DNA of 64,000 nucleotides from SZUA-309 sp050185825 (GCA_050185825.1 JBFWZA010000004.1:186001-250000); one strand, 5' to 3'. Counted from the first letter of the stretch, positions 42,220 through 54,878 are shown. Program-made: numbers and translations. Notes: generated by a model not told the origin, from the sequence alone.

Positions 42220-43216
42220 CGCGAGCAGGGCAGCCGCAGCATCCCGCCCTGCCGGGAGGGCGCTGGTCGAGACCCGGGGACTCACCAAGCACTTCCAGCT
42301 GGGCCGCCAGCAGACCGTCCACGCGCTGGATGGCGTGAGCCTGGCCATCGCGCCGAAGGAGATTGTCGGCCTGGTCGGGGAGTCCGGCTCCGGGAAGTCC
42401 ACCTATGGCAAGACGCTCATCGGCCTGCACGACAAGACCGCGGGCGAGGTGATCTTCGACGGCGAAAAACTGCCTCAGCGTTACCGCCCGCAGGACTTCC
42501 AGCGCCATGCCAGACGGATGCAGATGATTTTTCAGGATCCGTACTCGTCCCTGAATCCCCGCATGACGGTGGGCGAGATCATCGGAGAAGGTCTCAGGCT
42601 CCATTCCCAGGACACCGGCCGCCAGATCCGGGATCGGGTGGCCGGCTGGCTCGAGCGGGTGGGGCTCTCCGGCGATCACATGGCACGCTATCCTCACGAG
42701 TTCTCCGGCGGTCAGCGCCAGCGCATCGGCATTGCTCGGGCGCTCATCCTGGAACCGGACTTCGTGGTCTGCGACGAGCCCATCTCGGCCCTGGACGTCT
42801 CGGTGCAGGCCCAGGTGGTGAATCTGCTGGATGCGCTGAAGGCTTCCATGGGGCTGACCATGCTCTTCATCGCCCACGACCTCTCCATGGTGCGCTACGT
42901 GAGCGATCGCATGGCGGTGATGTATCTGGGCACGGTGGTGGAGATCGGCCCCGCCAACGACGTGTTCTTCCAGCCGAAGCATCCGTACACCGAGATCCTC
43001 GTCGGCTCCAACCCAGAGCCGGACCCTGAGGCGGAGCGCCACCGCGACTCCACCCACATCCGAGGCGAGATTCCGAGCCCGGTGAACGTGAAGCCGGGCT
43101 GCCGGTTCGCCGGCCGCTGCCCGAAGGTGATGGAAGTGTGCCGCACCACGACGCCGGAGCTGATTCCGCTGAAGGACGACTCGGCGCGGCAGGTGGCCTG
43201 CCACCTTTTTTCCTGA
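42212..43216 (+). CDS. Peptide ABC transporter ATP-binding protein, OppF/DppF-like
   Basis: This 334-residue ATPase starts at MSDASRAAAA (ATG 42212). Walker A is GESGSGKST, the Q-loop MIFQDPYSSLNPRM, the signature FSGGQRQRIGIARAL, Walker B FVVCDEPISALD, and the switch is IAHDLSMVRY. The C-terminal Cys cluster (CRFAGRCPKVMEVC) is shared with its partner. It completes a five-gene oligopeptide importer and ends the seven-gene run that starts with the MoxR gene. Confidence 0.96.
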   Translation: MSDASRAAAASRPAGRALVETRGLTKHFQLGRQQTVHALDGVSLAIAPKEIVGLVGESGSGKSTYGKTLIGLHDKTAGEVIFDGEKLPQRYRPQDFQRHARRMQMIFQDPYSSLNPRMTVGEIIGEGLRLHSQDTGRQIRDRVAGWLERVGLSGDHMARYPHEFSGGQRQRIGIARALILEPDFVVCDEPISALDVSVQAQVVNLLDALKASMGLTMLFIAHDLSMVRYVSDRMAVMYLGTVVEIGPANDVFFQPKHPYTEILVGSNPEPDPEAERHRDSTHIRGEIPSPVNVKPGCRFAGRCPKVMEVCRTTTPELIPLKDDSARQVACHLFS

Positions 43217-43532
43217 GTGCGCCCTGCAGCGCTCACACTTGAGATCGCCGCGCTCCAGATCGTTTCACCTGAGCTACTATAACGCTTCAGCTCTGGTAGG
43301 CCGTTCGTTCTGAATCCACAACAAACAGCTCTGAAGCGTCGTTGCAGCCCGACAAACAAGATGAGAACTCCGCGACAATCAACCCGAGGAAAACGCTTGC
43401 CACAGCGACGACCAACCATAATCATCCCTACAGCGACACCCCGCTTCTCATCCTGATCGTCGCTCAGTTCTCATCCAGATCGTCGCGCTACACGTCGTAG
43501 AGACACAATTAATCACCGCCGAGCGTGCATCT
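43217..43532. other. Non-coding gap after the peptide transporter operon
   Basis: This 316-base stretch has visibly lower G+C than its surroundings and no supported gene. It separates the plus-strand transporter operon from the minus-strand receptor array. The only structure I see is a short direct repeat at 43445-43486 and scattered AT-rich patches. It probably holds the stop regions of both convergent transcripts; no clear rho-independent terminator was found. Confidence 0.5.
43445..43486 (+). repeat. Two-copy direct repeat with 23-base period
   Basis: A 19-base unit beginning TTCTCATCC and ending GATCGTCGC occurs at 43445-43463 and 43468-43486, with 18 of 19 positions identical. No further copy was noticed in the neighbourhood. 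It lies in the gap between convergent genes. Confidence 0.7.
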
Positions 43533-46500
43533 TTACTGCGCCCAGCGGAACAGTAACGACAGACCGTAGACCCGCGGATCGGTGGGCGTCACCCGACGCT
43601 GGTAGTTGTACACGTCGCCCTGCCCTTCGATGGTGCGCACGCCGATCTCACCGGTTATGTTGTTGACAAAGGCGGAGACTTCCCAAGTTTCGGTGGGACT
43701 TCGCCAGCTCACGCGTGCATCCCAGCGAGTGAAGCTGGGCGCCCGATCGAGGTCGCGCTGGAACGGCGCGCCGAAGTAGAAATCATCCGTGTAGCCCACT
43801 GTGGTGAAGAAGTCGAGGTTGCCCTGCGCCTCGCCCAGAGGCCATGTGTACTGGCCCCAAACGGTGAACTTCCACTCTGGAATTTTCGACAGGCTGGAAC
43901 CCTTGAAACCGGAAACCTGCTGCTCCGCAGACGAGAAGAGCGAGCCGGGCTTCTCCGGGTTGGTGGTGTCTACCACGTTGAAGTCCGCCTCGAACTGGGC
44001 GTCCGTATAACTCCAGTTGCCACCGAGCGTGAGGCGGTCGCCGATTAGGTAGGTGATGTCGCCTTCCCAACCGATGGTCCGGGCCTTGGGGAAGTTGACG
44101 ATGTTGACGCTTGTGCCGAAGAATCCGCCGGTTTCCGTCAGGATGGTCTGTATATCGTCGTAGCTGTAGTAGTAGAGGGACGTATTGAGCTGCAGACGGC
44201 CGTCCAGGAGGGTGCCCTTGTAGCCGAGCTCGTAGGCGATGATGTCCTCGGCCCCGTACTCGGGTGTGCCAGCGGAGAAAAAACCCAGGTTGTAGCCGCC
44301 TGACCGCCAGCCGGTGGTAGCGGACAGATAGAGCAGGGTATCCGGATTGGGCTGGAAGTCCAGATTGAGCCGCCAGGTCCACACATCCCAGTCGTTCTTG
44401 AAGCCCCGGTAGAGATTGAACGCGTAGGGAAGGCCGGTGAACCGTATCGGTACATCGCCGGGCTCGCTCCCGGGTTCGCCTGGAGTCACGTCGCCGGCCG
44501 CCGTGGACTCCACCGGGTTTATCGCGCCGGTCAGGGCGTTATAGAAGCACAGCGAGTTCGCGCCGAAACCGCAGGCAGCTGCTCCCGCCGGATTGCCGGC
44601 GAGATAGTCGGCCGCTTCAGGGAGGAGAAAAGGCGTCCCATCTGGTTCGAAGCCCACGAAGGTCAGCGCCTCGAGACCCACAAGCTCACCCTGACCCAGG
44701 GCCCGCTCGGCGGCGGACTTCTTATCCTTGGCATAACGTACCCCGGCAGTCAGGGCCCACATCTGACTAAACTGGAACTCGGCCTGAGTGTAGGCCGCAT
44801 AGGCCCTCGTATTGATGTCGTTGTCCCACTGGAAGAACATGCCTGAGGTGTTCACCGCATCATGCCGGGCACCCCTCAGCGTGGCGTAAGCCGTCTCCCC
44901 GTACCAGGGAGCAACCAGGACGGTGAGCGTATCCAGCTGATCGGATGGAGTTGCTCTCTGTGCTGCGTACATGTCGGTGAGCGGTTGCCCGTTTCCCAGA
45001 TAGATGGATCCGAACTCCTCCGGTGTATAAGCAACATAGTCCGCATCGTTGTTGAATCGACCCTGGGTGTCGATGGAATCGTAGAGCTGCAGCCGCTGGT
45101 TGATGTTCGACTCGTAGATGAAACCACCGGCAGTCAGCGACAGCTTCTCGGTGTCGAAATTGAAACGGAGCTCATGCTGCCAGTTGTGGTTCTCCTGAAG
45201 CACGTAGAAGTCGGAGGACCCCAGCGTCTGGCTGCCGGTCTTATCCTCGTCCGTGTTCCGGTCGTAGAAGAAATCGGTGTAACCAAAGACATAGGTGAGG
45301 GACCAGCTATCTCCGTTGTAGGAGAGATCGAGCTGCACAGCCTGCTGGTCGAAGAATTCGTCATACTGACCGTTGGTCGAGATCTTCAGCGAGTCCTTCT
45401 TGAGATCGTCCCGGTCGGAGAGGTGCAGCTGTGCCGGGTCGTAGCCGAACTGAAAGTTGGGAATCAGGCTGGTCGAGCTGGCGTTGCCTTTGTTGTAAGC
45501 CTGGAGACCGGTTACCGGATCGATGATCGGAGCGCCAGCCGAATCAAAAGCCGGTGCTGTGAATCCCGTGGGTACGTCGATGCCAGGCCGCACATTCTGA
45601 GCCTCCACCAGTGCTCCCGTGATCGGGTGCGTATAGCTGTGGACGTCCATCGTCGGGTCATAGTAGTCGGAGGCATAGGGCCACACCTGGTTCCGGTCGA
45701 TCCGGCGCTCACCGAATACGAGGGAAGTGTTGTTCCGCTGGGATTCCTCGCGCCCCGCGCTGACGACGATAGGCATCGTGCCTGCGCCGCCGTTGAACCG
45801 CCGACGATAACTCCGCTCGTTGCCCCGCGCATACAGCGAGATCCGGTCGGTGGGTGTGAACAGGAAAGACAGGGCGTAATTCTCATCGCCGTAGTTGTTG
45901 ATGTCCTTGCCGAGGCCCGACGTTTCCTCGATGTAGCCGTCCCGGCTGCGGTCGGAGCCGGTGAACTTCACGCCGAGCTTGTCCTGCCACACCGGCGCGG
46001 AGAGCATGTAGTAGATCTCCGAGGTGTCGTAGTTGCCGGCGGTGATCTTCGCCTCTGCCTCCCACTCGTCGGTGCTCGGGCGCCGGGAGACGAAGTTGAT
46101 GGCCCCGCCCACGGCATTCCGCCCCTAGAGGGTGCCCTGCGGGCCTCTCAGCACCTCCACCCGTTCCAGGTCGTAAAGGCCGCCTTCCGTGGAGGCGATA
46201 CCGAAGTCCTCCGAGTAGACCTCGTTGAAGTAGGTGGCCACGCCCGGGTCGCCACCGAGCGTCCGGGCCGTCCGGCCGATACCACGGATCGCCGCATCAT
46301 AGGGCTGGATTGTGGTGGCCGGGATGTAGTTCTGCACGTCTTCCTGATTGCGGATGTTGAAGTCCTGCAGGAACTTCTCGTCGAACGCCGAGATCGAGAT
46401 GGAAGTGTCGGATACCGTCGCCTCCTTCCGCTCGGCGGTGACCACCACTTCCTCGATTCGTCGGGTGCCCGCCTCTTCGGCGAACACCGGCAGCGAGGCA

Positions 46501-46574
46501 CCAGCCAACCCAGAAACCATAAAAGCGCCGACGCTGAACGTCAGGCGACCTTGTCTCCTCAAGAAACCGCTCAT
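43533..46574 (-). pseudogene. TonB-dependent receptor 1, interrupted by one in-frame TAG
   Basis: The frame runs from an ATG at 46574 (after GGGAGGGG) to 43533, 1,014 codons, and is open except for a TAG at 46125-46127. It falls at RGPQGTL-stop-GRNAVGGAINF, the most conserved part of the plug domain, where relatives have Tyr or Phe (compare RGPQGTLYGRNAVGGAIN in receptor 3). TAC to TAG is a one-base change. The N-terminus has a signal peptide and AEEAGTRRIEEVVVTAERKEA; the barrel ends SLLFRWAQ. Everything downstream still looks selected, so the stop is recent, a sequencing error, or is read through. Closest relative in the window is receptor 3. Confidence 0.88.
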
Positions 46575-46795
46575 GAGCCCCTCCCGATAAACGATTGCAC
46601 AGTCGCGCTTTGAGACGCATCGGTGCAGATTTCGAGCACACGCACGGCTCGGCACTCTCCGTGCAGTCGGACGCTGCCAGGACGCCTATGGCGCCTGGTA
46701 AACATGGCTTGAAATCTCCCCACCCCCGTCCGGGGGTACCGATCCGCTCTCCCTCATGACCGCCGAACCTCCCAATCCGGCAACCGTTGCGGACC
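46575..46795 (-). other. Long structured leader of receptor 1
   Basis: Between the promoter/operator and the receptor 1 ATG lie 221 bases without a gene. Two hairpins are visible: 46677-46698 (CCAGG and CCTGG outer arms with GGCG/CGCC inner pairs) and 46722-46737 (ACCCCC/GGGGGT with a 4-base loop). The leader is longer than those of receptors 2 and 3 (about 100 and 70). I see no match to a cobalamin or other riboswitch consensus. Confidence 0.5.
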
Positions 46796-46848
46796 ACGCG
46801 TTTTTAAAACGCGTTAAAGATATTAGACAATCGGATCACAGGTGTCAC
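46796..46848 (-). promoter_or_regulatory. Promoter and overlapping palindromic operator of receptor 1
   Basis: Read on the minus strand: -35 GTGACA (46848-46843), 17 bases, -10 TAATAT (46825-46820), then ACGCGTTTT-A-AAAACGCGT, a perfect 9-bp inverted repeat (46796-46814) that covers the expected start point. The arrangement suggests repression by a protein bound at +1. The same spacing, -35 and CGCG repeat are found in front of receptor 2. Confidence 0.75.
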
Positions 46849-46899
46849 TCTCTTTGTGGGGGAAGCCGATGGCTCACCCCGCATGGTTCCTGCTTGACG

Positions 46900-47071
46900 C
46901 CTTCGGTGGTGGGCTTGGACGCTGGTTACAGCAACACGGCGCTGTGCCATGGCCTGGTCGAGCGCGGCATTCGAGGGGTTAATTAGCTACAAGTCACCGC
47001 ATGGCCCAGCGGGCCGGTTGCACAGGCGAGCCTACGGGTACGATCGCGAACAAGATGCCTGTGTCTGTCCG
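46900..47071 (+). pseudogene. Remnant of IS1182-family transposase (middle segment)
   Basis: Two short frames on the plus strand join into a recognisable piece of an IS1182-type transposase: VVGLDAGYSNTALCHGLVERGIRGV from 46906, then after a shift near 46976, LISYKSPHGPAG and AYGYDREQDACVCP up to 47071. VGLDAGY carries the second catalytic Asp of the DDE triad. Neither end of the protein is present. The fragment is exactly the region missing from the minus-strand transposase at 50210-51184, but lies in the opposite orientation. Identification is from memory of the family. Confidence 0.75.
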
Positions 47072-47126
47072 AAACCCCGGCAAAATGCCGGGTTGGCCAG
47101 CAGTGTGAGGGGCGCCGAGACGCCCC
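47072..47126. repeat. Hairpin block, first copy, downstream of receptor 2
   Basis: Two adjacent hairpins: AACCCCGGCA/TGCCGGGTT (47073-47094, one bulge) and GGGGCG/CGCCCC (47109-47126), joined by CAGCAGTGTGA-like sequence. A closely similar block in the same orientation is at 51199-51261, where CAGCAGTCTGA joins the hairpins. On the minus strand the first could end receptor 2 transcripts. It may be the end region of the IS1182-type element. Confidence 0.65.
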
Positions 47127-47133
47127 TGTTGCC

Positions 47134-47152
47134 GATAAGGTCGGGCCTTATC
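47134..47152. terminator. Small hairpin at the end of receptor 2
   Basis: GATAAGG and CCTTATC pair around TCGGG, overlapping the receptor 2 stop codon (TGA at 47153-47151). It is short and has no T-run, so its role as a terminator is uncertain. Confidence 0.35.
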
Positions 47153-50121
47153 AGCCGCCGCCAAAGTTGTAGCGGACCGACGCTCCGTAAATCCGGGGCT
47201 CCGTCAGGAAGTAATTCCTGTAGAAACCGGAGGTATCCGAGGTGAGATAGTGGCCCGTCACGTTGTCCTCATCCGTGAGGTTGCGGACGAATGCCCGCAG
47301 CTGCCATTGACCGTTGTCGCTGTTGTAGTACAGAGACAGGTTGTGCTGGTCCCAGCTGTCGATCCGGTCGGCCGTGACGTTGAATTCGCGGGCGTACGAC
47401 TTGCTCTGCCAGTAGTAGTCCCAGCGGAGCGTGATCGAGCCGCGAATCGGCGCAACGTCCCAGGTGTAGTCCGCACCCAGCTTGATGTTGTGCTCTGGCG
47501 TGTTCGGCAGCGCATTGCCATCCAGATCCGATTCCAGGCCGTCGGATGTGGTGATGCCGTTGGCATTCAGGCAATTTCTGGACCAGAGCGCCGGCAGACC
47601 ATCCGGATAGGTCAGGCCCGGAATGGGCGCGCCGCACACCGCTCCGAGCGGTGCAAGGCCCTCAATCGGGGCAACGAAGTTGACACCGGTGCTGGCACCG
47701 GTATCGGTGTTGTTCAGCGTGATCCAATCCGGATTGCTGGCAGTACGGTTGGTCGGGTCGATCGACAGGCTGTCGACGACCTTCGTATCCGTATACGAGT
47801 AGGCGAAGTCGATGCCGAGGCCGGGGACCGCGTTGGGCCGCCAGAACACTTCCGCTTCCACCCCCCAGATCTCCGCATCTATGTTGTCGTTGATGGAGCT
47901 GTTGTTGACGATCCGGGTCACCTGCAGACCCTTGTAGTCGTAGTAGAACACCGCACCGTTCACCACCATGGACCCGTCCAGGAAGGTGTTCTTGGTGCCG
48001 ATCTCGAAAGCGTTGATCTCCTCTGGATCGAACGAGAACTTGGAAGATGACTGGAAGTCGACCGGAATGGCCGGATTCAGACCACCGGGCTTGTAGCCCC
48101 GAGAGAAGAACGCGTAGATCATGGACTCGTCGGTGACGACCCAGTCGAGACCGATGCGGCCGCTCCATTCCTTGAACTTGAAGCTCGTCGGGGAGCCGGT
48201 GAGGTAGCGCGCTTCTCCGGCCTGGGGTACGGGCGGAATAGTCGTGGCCAGGCCGATCCCGTTCCGGACTCAACGCAGCCGATGCGTTGGCTGCATCGAT
48301 CTGTGCCTGCGTCACGCCGTAGAGTTCTGCCAGTGCTGTCTGGCTTCCCAGGTCCGCACCAAAAATAACGAAATCCGATAGCGTGGTCCGTATGAACGTC
48401 GTATCGCCCAGCGTACCGCCGAGCGCGCCGTTCAGATCGAAGGAGTTGAACAGCACGTTGGTGCCGTAGTCCTCACGGGTGTCTTCATTGTAGCGCAGCC
48501 CTACGGTGAGCTTCAGCCGGTCGGTGAGATCGTAGTACGTCTCGCCGAAGATGGCCCAGCCTTTGGAGATACCCGGCTCAGAAGGATCGCTGTTGTTGTT
48601 GAAGAAGCCCGGGTAGGCGCCGGCCACGTCCAGGGAGTTGGAGATAACGTAGTAGTCTCCGTAGCCTTCCCCTTTGTAGGTGTTCGCGCCCAGCACGAAG
48701 TTGAACTTTCCGTCAAAGCTGGACGCAACCTTTGCCTCGATCGTCCAGTACTCGGTATGACCGTCCGCCTGGTCGTAGGAGAACATCACGCTACCGTCGG
48801 TGTTCGGACGCGTGCACCCGCCCTGGGGATTGCCGGCTGCCAGGGCACCGGATGTGCCGTCGTTGTAGTTGCAGGGGCCCGGCCGCCATTCATCGCCTGC
48901 CCCGCCCGCGGGCCGGGACACGGGAAAATCGATGGATCCGTCGAACAGCAGGTTGCCCGTATCCATGGAGTAATCCTGCTGATAAAGCCAATCCCGCTCC
49001 TGATAAGCGCCCTGGAGACCGAAGCTGAGGTTGTCGAACTCGTAGTCAAAGCCGAATGCAAACAGGTCTTCGTTCTCCTCGTAGACCGGCTCGAAGTCGG
49101 TGAACATCTTCCGGAAACCTCGATCACCGGAACTCGCTTCGTATTTTTTCGTCACGGTCGGCCCAAACGTGCTGTAAGCGCCTGCGCCGAGCCCGAAGAC
49201 GATGCCGCCGGTGCCCGTGTAGGCATGTGGTGACTCAAACGCGACTTCGTCGGTCAGACAGCCAGCGGTCGGCACCGTGTTGGTTCTGCAGATCTGGTTC
49301 GTGATCCGGGCCTTGTCATCGTTCTCGTCGAAGTAGGAGTACATCATCCAGAGATTGGCCCGGTCCGTGATGTCCCACTCACCGGTTACCCGGAACGTCT
49401 TGATGTCCCGTCCGTCCAGATCCTTGTTTATTCCGGGGATCGTATCCACGCCCGCACCGACTCCGTTGTCGGCCACCCGACCGTATGCGGTGTTCTCGAT
49501 GTAGCCGTCGCGATCCAGCGACATGCCGGCGATGCGGACGGCGAAGTTGTCCGTGATCGGAAAATTCACCGCGCCTTTCAGACGGATGTTGTCGTAGTCG
49601 CCGCCCTCCAGATCCACGAAGCCGTTGATGCTGTCAAAATCCGGCCGCCTGGTCACGAAGTTCACCGCACCGCCTGTAGCGTTGCGGCCGAACAGCGTGC
49701 CCTGAGGTCCTCTCAGGATCTCCACGCGCTCCATATCGTAGAACTCAACGGAGTTGAGCTGCGACGCCACGGGAATCTCGTTGATGTGGGTCGACACACC
49801 CGACTCACCGCCGATCACCAGATTCCCGATACCACGGATGCTGAAGCTGTAACCACCGAAATTGGTCGGTGTGTACGACACGCTCGGTGCGCTCATCTGC
49901 AGGTCGGACGACGTGACAACGCCGCGCTCCTCCATCATGTCGCCCGTGAGCGCGGTCACCGCGATGGGCACATCCTGAATACTTTCAGAAGTCCGCTGCG
50001 CGGTAACGATCACTTCTTCGATTCTTCGACTTTCGCCATCGTTCTCGGCTGAGGACGCGGGCACGCTAACGGCAGCCAGTAGAATACCCGCTGCGCACAG
50101 GCGAGAATGCCTAATCTCCAT
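47151..50121 (-). pseudogene. TonB-dependent receptor 2, broken by a frameshift
   Basis: The reading frame starts at an ATG at 50121 after GGGGAG (MEIRHSRLCAAGILLAAVSVPASSAEN, signal peptide). It continues through VIVTAQRTSESIQDVPIAVTAL and the plug motif RGPQGTLFGRNATGGAVNF, up to ANASAALSPE near 48262. The barrel then continues in another frame as RNGIGLATTIPPVPQAGEARYLTG and so on, ending YGASVRYNFGGG at 47151. A one-base insertion or deletion between about 48255 and 48270 explains it. Total length would be near 990 residues. It is less similar to receptors 1 and 3 than these are to each other. Confidence 0.88.
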
Positions 50122-50205
50122 AAAATAACTCCCCTCTAATCTCTGACTCCCCAGATCTGATCACAGGAACTTCCGGCACCTACCTCCCCCCGGATGTTCC
50201 GATCT

Positions 50206-50260
50206 CGCGTTATTTCTTTAACGCGTTACAGATACTAGGGAACCAAATCGACTTTGTCAC
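50206..50260 (-). promoter_or_regulatory. Promoter and operator of receptor 2
   Basis: On the minus strand: -35 GTGACA (50260-50255), 17 bases, -10 TAGTAT (50237-50232), then CGCGTTA (50206-50212) and TAACGCG (50219-50225) as perfect inverse arms with 6 bases between. TAACGCGTTA at 50219-50228 is itself a 10-bp palindrome. The layout is the same as at receptor 1 except that the CGCG half-sites are 3 bases further apart. The truncated transposase frame runs through this promoter. Confidence 0.75.
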
Positions 50261-51184
50261 TAGATACGTCAGACACGCTACGAATTGGGTAGGCGGCAGG
50301 GTTACCCCCGCAGTCCTCCTACATCGCCAGAATTGGAAGCCGCTTCGCCGGTCGTGCCGGTTCCAGGAGCCGGCAGAGGCGCTGATGCGCCGCCAGAGGC
50401 GCCGCAACAGCCATATGGGACATAAAAAGAGCGCGTAGGCGCTCTTCGTCATGTTCTGGCAGGCTGCTGCCAGCAGGCACTGGCCTTGCACCCGCCGTCG
50501 CTCCCGGAACCTGGCATAGCGATGAGCATGGAGCTGTTTGGCATCGGCAAAACTTCTTTCCACCGTCTCCCGCTTTGTCGGCTTCGTCTCATCTGCTGGC
50601 ACTTGCGGCTTGAGTGGCTTGTTGCCGCGGGCCGCACGATCGGCGCTCACCGCCGCTTCCAGCTCGTTCAGATAGTCCATCGGTGCCACGTGCACCTCGA
50701 CCACCGTATGCCGGCGCTTGTTCGCATTCGCTTTCAGGTGGGTGCTGTCCGTGTACAGAGCATCCCCTGCCACCAGGCCCTGCGCCATCGCCTGCTCAAC
50801 GATCTCATCAAAGATCACCTGCTCGATATCCGTGCCATCGAACCGACGGCGCCGGTTCTGGCTGAAGGTCGAGGCATCGATGACCTTGTCCGTCAGTCCG
50901 AGGCCAAGGAACCAGCGGTAGGCCACATTCACCTGGATCTCCCGGATCAGCTGCCGCTCGCTGCGTACCCCGAACAGGTAGCCAATGAACAGCATCTTGA
51001 ACAGCATCGTCGGATCAACCGCCGGACGGCCGTTGTCCGCACTGTAGAAGTGCTTCACCCGGTCGTGGATGAACGAGAAATCGATGTGTCGGTCAATCAG
51101 ACGGAGCAAGTGGTCCTGCGGAACCAGCTCCTCGAGGGTCACCATCTCCAGCCGAGTCTGGCGCGGGGCTTTGTCTTTCAGCAT
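50210..51184 (-). pseudogene. IS1182-family transposase with internal deletion
   Basis: The start is MLKDKAPRQTRLEMVTLEELV at 51184. The first half is normal for IS1182 transposases, including LYTDSTHLKANANK with the first catalytic Asp. After LKPQVPADETKPTK the frame goes directly to RETVERSFADAKQLHAHRYARF with the catalytic Glu, so some 150-190 residues holding the second Asp (VGLDAGY) are missing although the frame is kept. The last ~20 codons are receptor 2 promoter DNA, so the natural 3' end is also lost. The product would be inactive. Confidence 0.85.
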
Positions 51185-51198
51185 GCCCCATTCAAACA

Positions 51199-51261
51199 AA
51201 ACCCCCGCCGTTCGGCGAGGGTTTGTCAGCAGTCTGAGGGGCGCCAAGGCGCCCCCTTTTT
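51199..51261. repeat. Hairpin block, second copy, between receptor 3 and transposase
   Basis: AACCCCCGCCG/CGGCGAGGGTT (51200-51223, one T-G pair) and GGGGCGCC/GGCGCCCC (51238-51255, perfect, AA loop, then T5 on the plus strand). In the minus direction the first hairpin is followed by a T-rich run (TTTTGTTTG), so it should stop receptor 3 transcripts before they enter the transposase 15 bases later. It shares sequence and orientation with the block at 47072-47126. Confidence 0.7.
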
Positions 51262-51282
51262 ATGCGGATGGACGCTCGCTGA

Positions 51283-54180
<2,898 letters not shown>

Positions 54181-54256
54181 GAATATCCCCTCCATAGTTA
54201 CGACCCAACTCGACGCCGGAAGTCTGTGCTCGCCCCCTAACGCCAAGTGCCACGCG

Positions 54257-54285
54257 AGTTAATCGCCTTCGGCAGCGAGAGTCAA
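54257..54285 (-). promoter_or_regulatory. Candidate promoter of receptor 3
   Basis: On the minus strand: TTGACT (54285-54280), 17 bases, TTAACT (54262-54257), directly followed by CGCGTGGC. The expected start lies about 70 bases before the ATG. The hexamers fit sigma-70 better than those of receptors 1 and 2, but the CGCG inverted repeat is only half present (TAAC and GTTA ends, mismatched middle). The -35 overlaps the NUDIX stop codon. Confidence 0.6.
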
Positions 54286-54878
54286 CGCAAAATTGGCGGG
54301 TTCCCGGGAGGTTGTCCGACGCAAGTGTTACTTTTGGTAACGCCCCTTCGCGCCTGCCACTTCCAGCCCATCCGCAGCACCGATTCCTCCCTGCTGTGGG
54401 CCGTGAGCTCGTCGATGCGCACCCAGGAGAGATCCAGTGACTCCGCCGATACCCGGAAGGCGTCGCTCTTCGCCACGAACAGAAACCGAACGTCGTAGTG
54501 GTGGTGCGCGGGATCCGACTTCCGGGCCGGTATCTCGTGCACGTCCAGATCGAAGATTGCAGGCTCCAGCACGTCCACCACGAGCCCCGACTCCTCCTCC
54601 GCCTCGCGTTTCGCAGCAACGAGCGTATCCGCCTCTCCGTCGCTGTGCCCGCCGAGCTGCAGCCAGCGGCCTAGCTTTCTGTGGTGGGTGAGCAGCACGT
54701 GGCTGCCGGTGCGGTTGACGAGCCAGGCGGAGCCCGTGATGTGGCCGGCCCAGCAGTCCCGCTCGAAGCAGCGTTCGTGCTCGCACACGAACGTCCGGAA
54801 ACGTTCGGCCACCGCCATCTCGTCCGGATAGCGCCGGGCATAGTCGTCGATCATCGTCAGCAGCTTGCGTCTGTGCAT
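54282..54878 (-). CDS. NUDIX hydrolase
   Basis: This 198-residue protein starts at MHRRKLLTMIDDYARRYPDE. It contains the Nudix box GGHSDGEADTLVAAKREAEEESGL, in the GGHxDGxxDLL form with the REAEEESG helix that binds metal. This subgroup has a helical N-terminal part, here with Cys and His residues (FVCEHERCFERDCWAGHITG). The substrate is a nucleoside diphosphate-linked compound of unknown kind. It lies 101 bases upstream of receptor 3 on the same strand and is divergent from the ABM gene. Confidence 0.9.
   Translation of the reverse strand: MHRRKLLTMIDDYARRYPDEMAVAERFRTFVCEHERCFERDCWAGHITGSAWLVNRTGSHVLLTHHRKLGRWLQLGGHSDGEADTLVAAKREAEEESGLVVDVLEPAIFDLDVHEIPARKSDPAHHHYDVRFLFVAKSDAFRVSAESLDLSWVRIDELTAHSREESVLRMGWKWQARRGVTKSNTCVGQPPGNPPILR

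Noticed and set aside
43217..43532. Small gene or CRISPR-like array in the gap
   Set aside because: Only one two-copy repeat with a 23-base period is present, without spacers, and no frame has a start with a ribosome site.
50210..50265. Genuine C-terminus of the transposase
   Set aside because: The last ~20 codons coincide with the receptor 2 promoter and operator, so they are read-through of unrelated DNA and not transposase.
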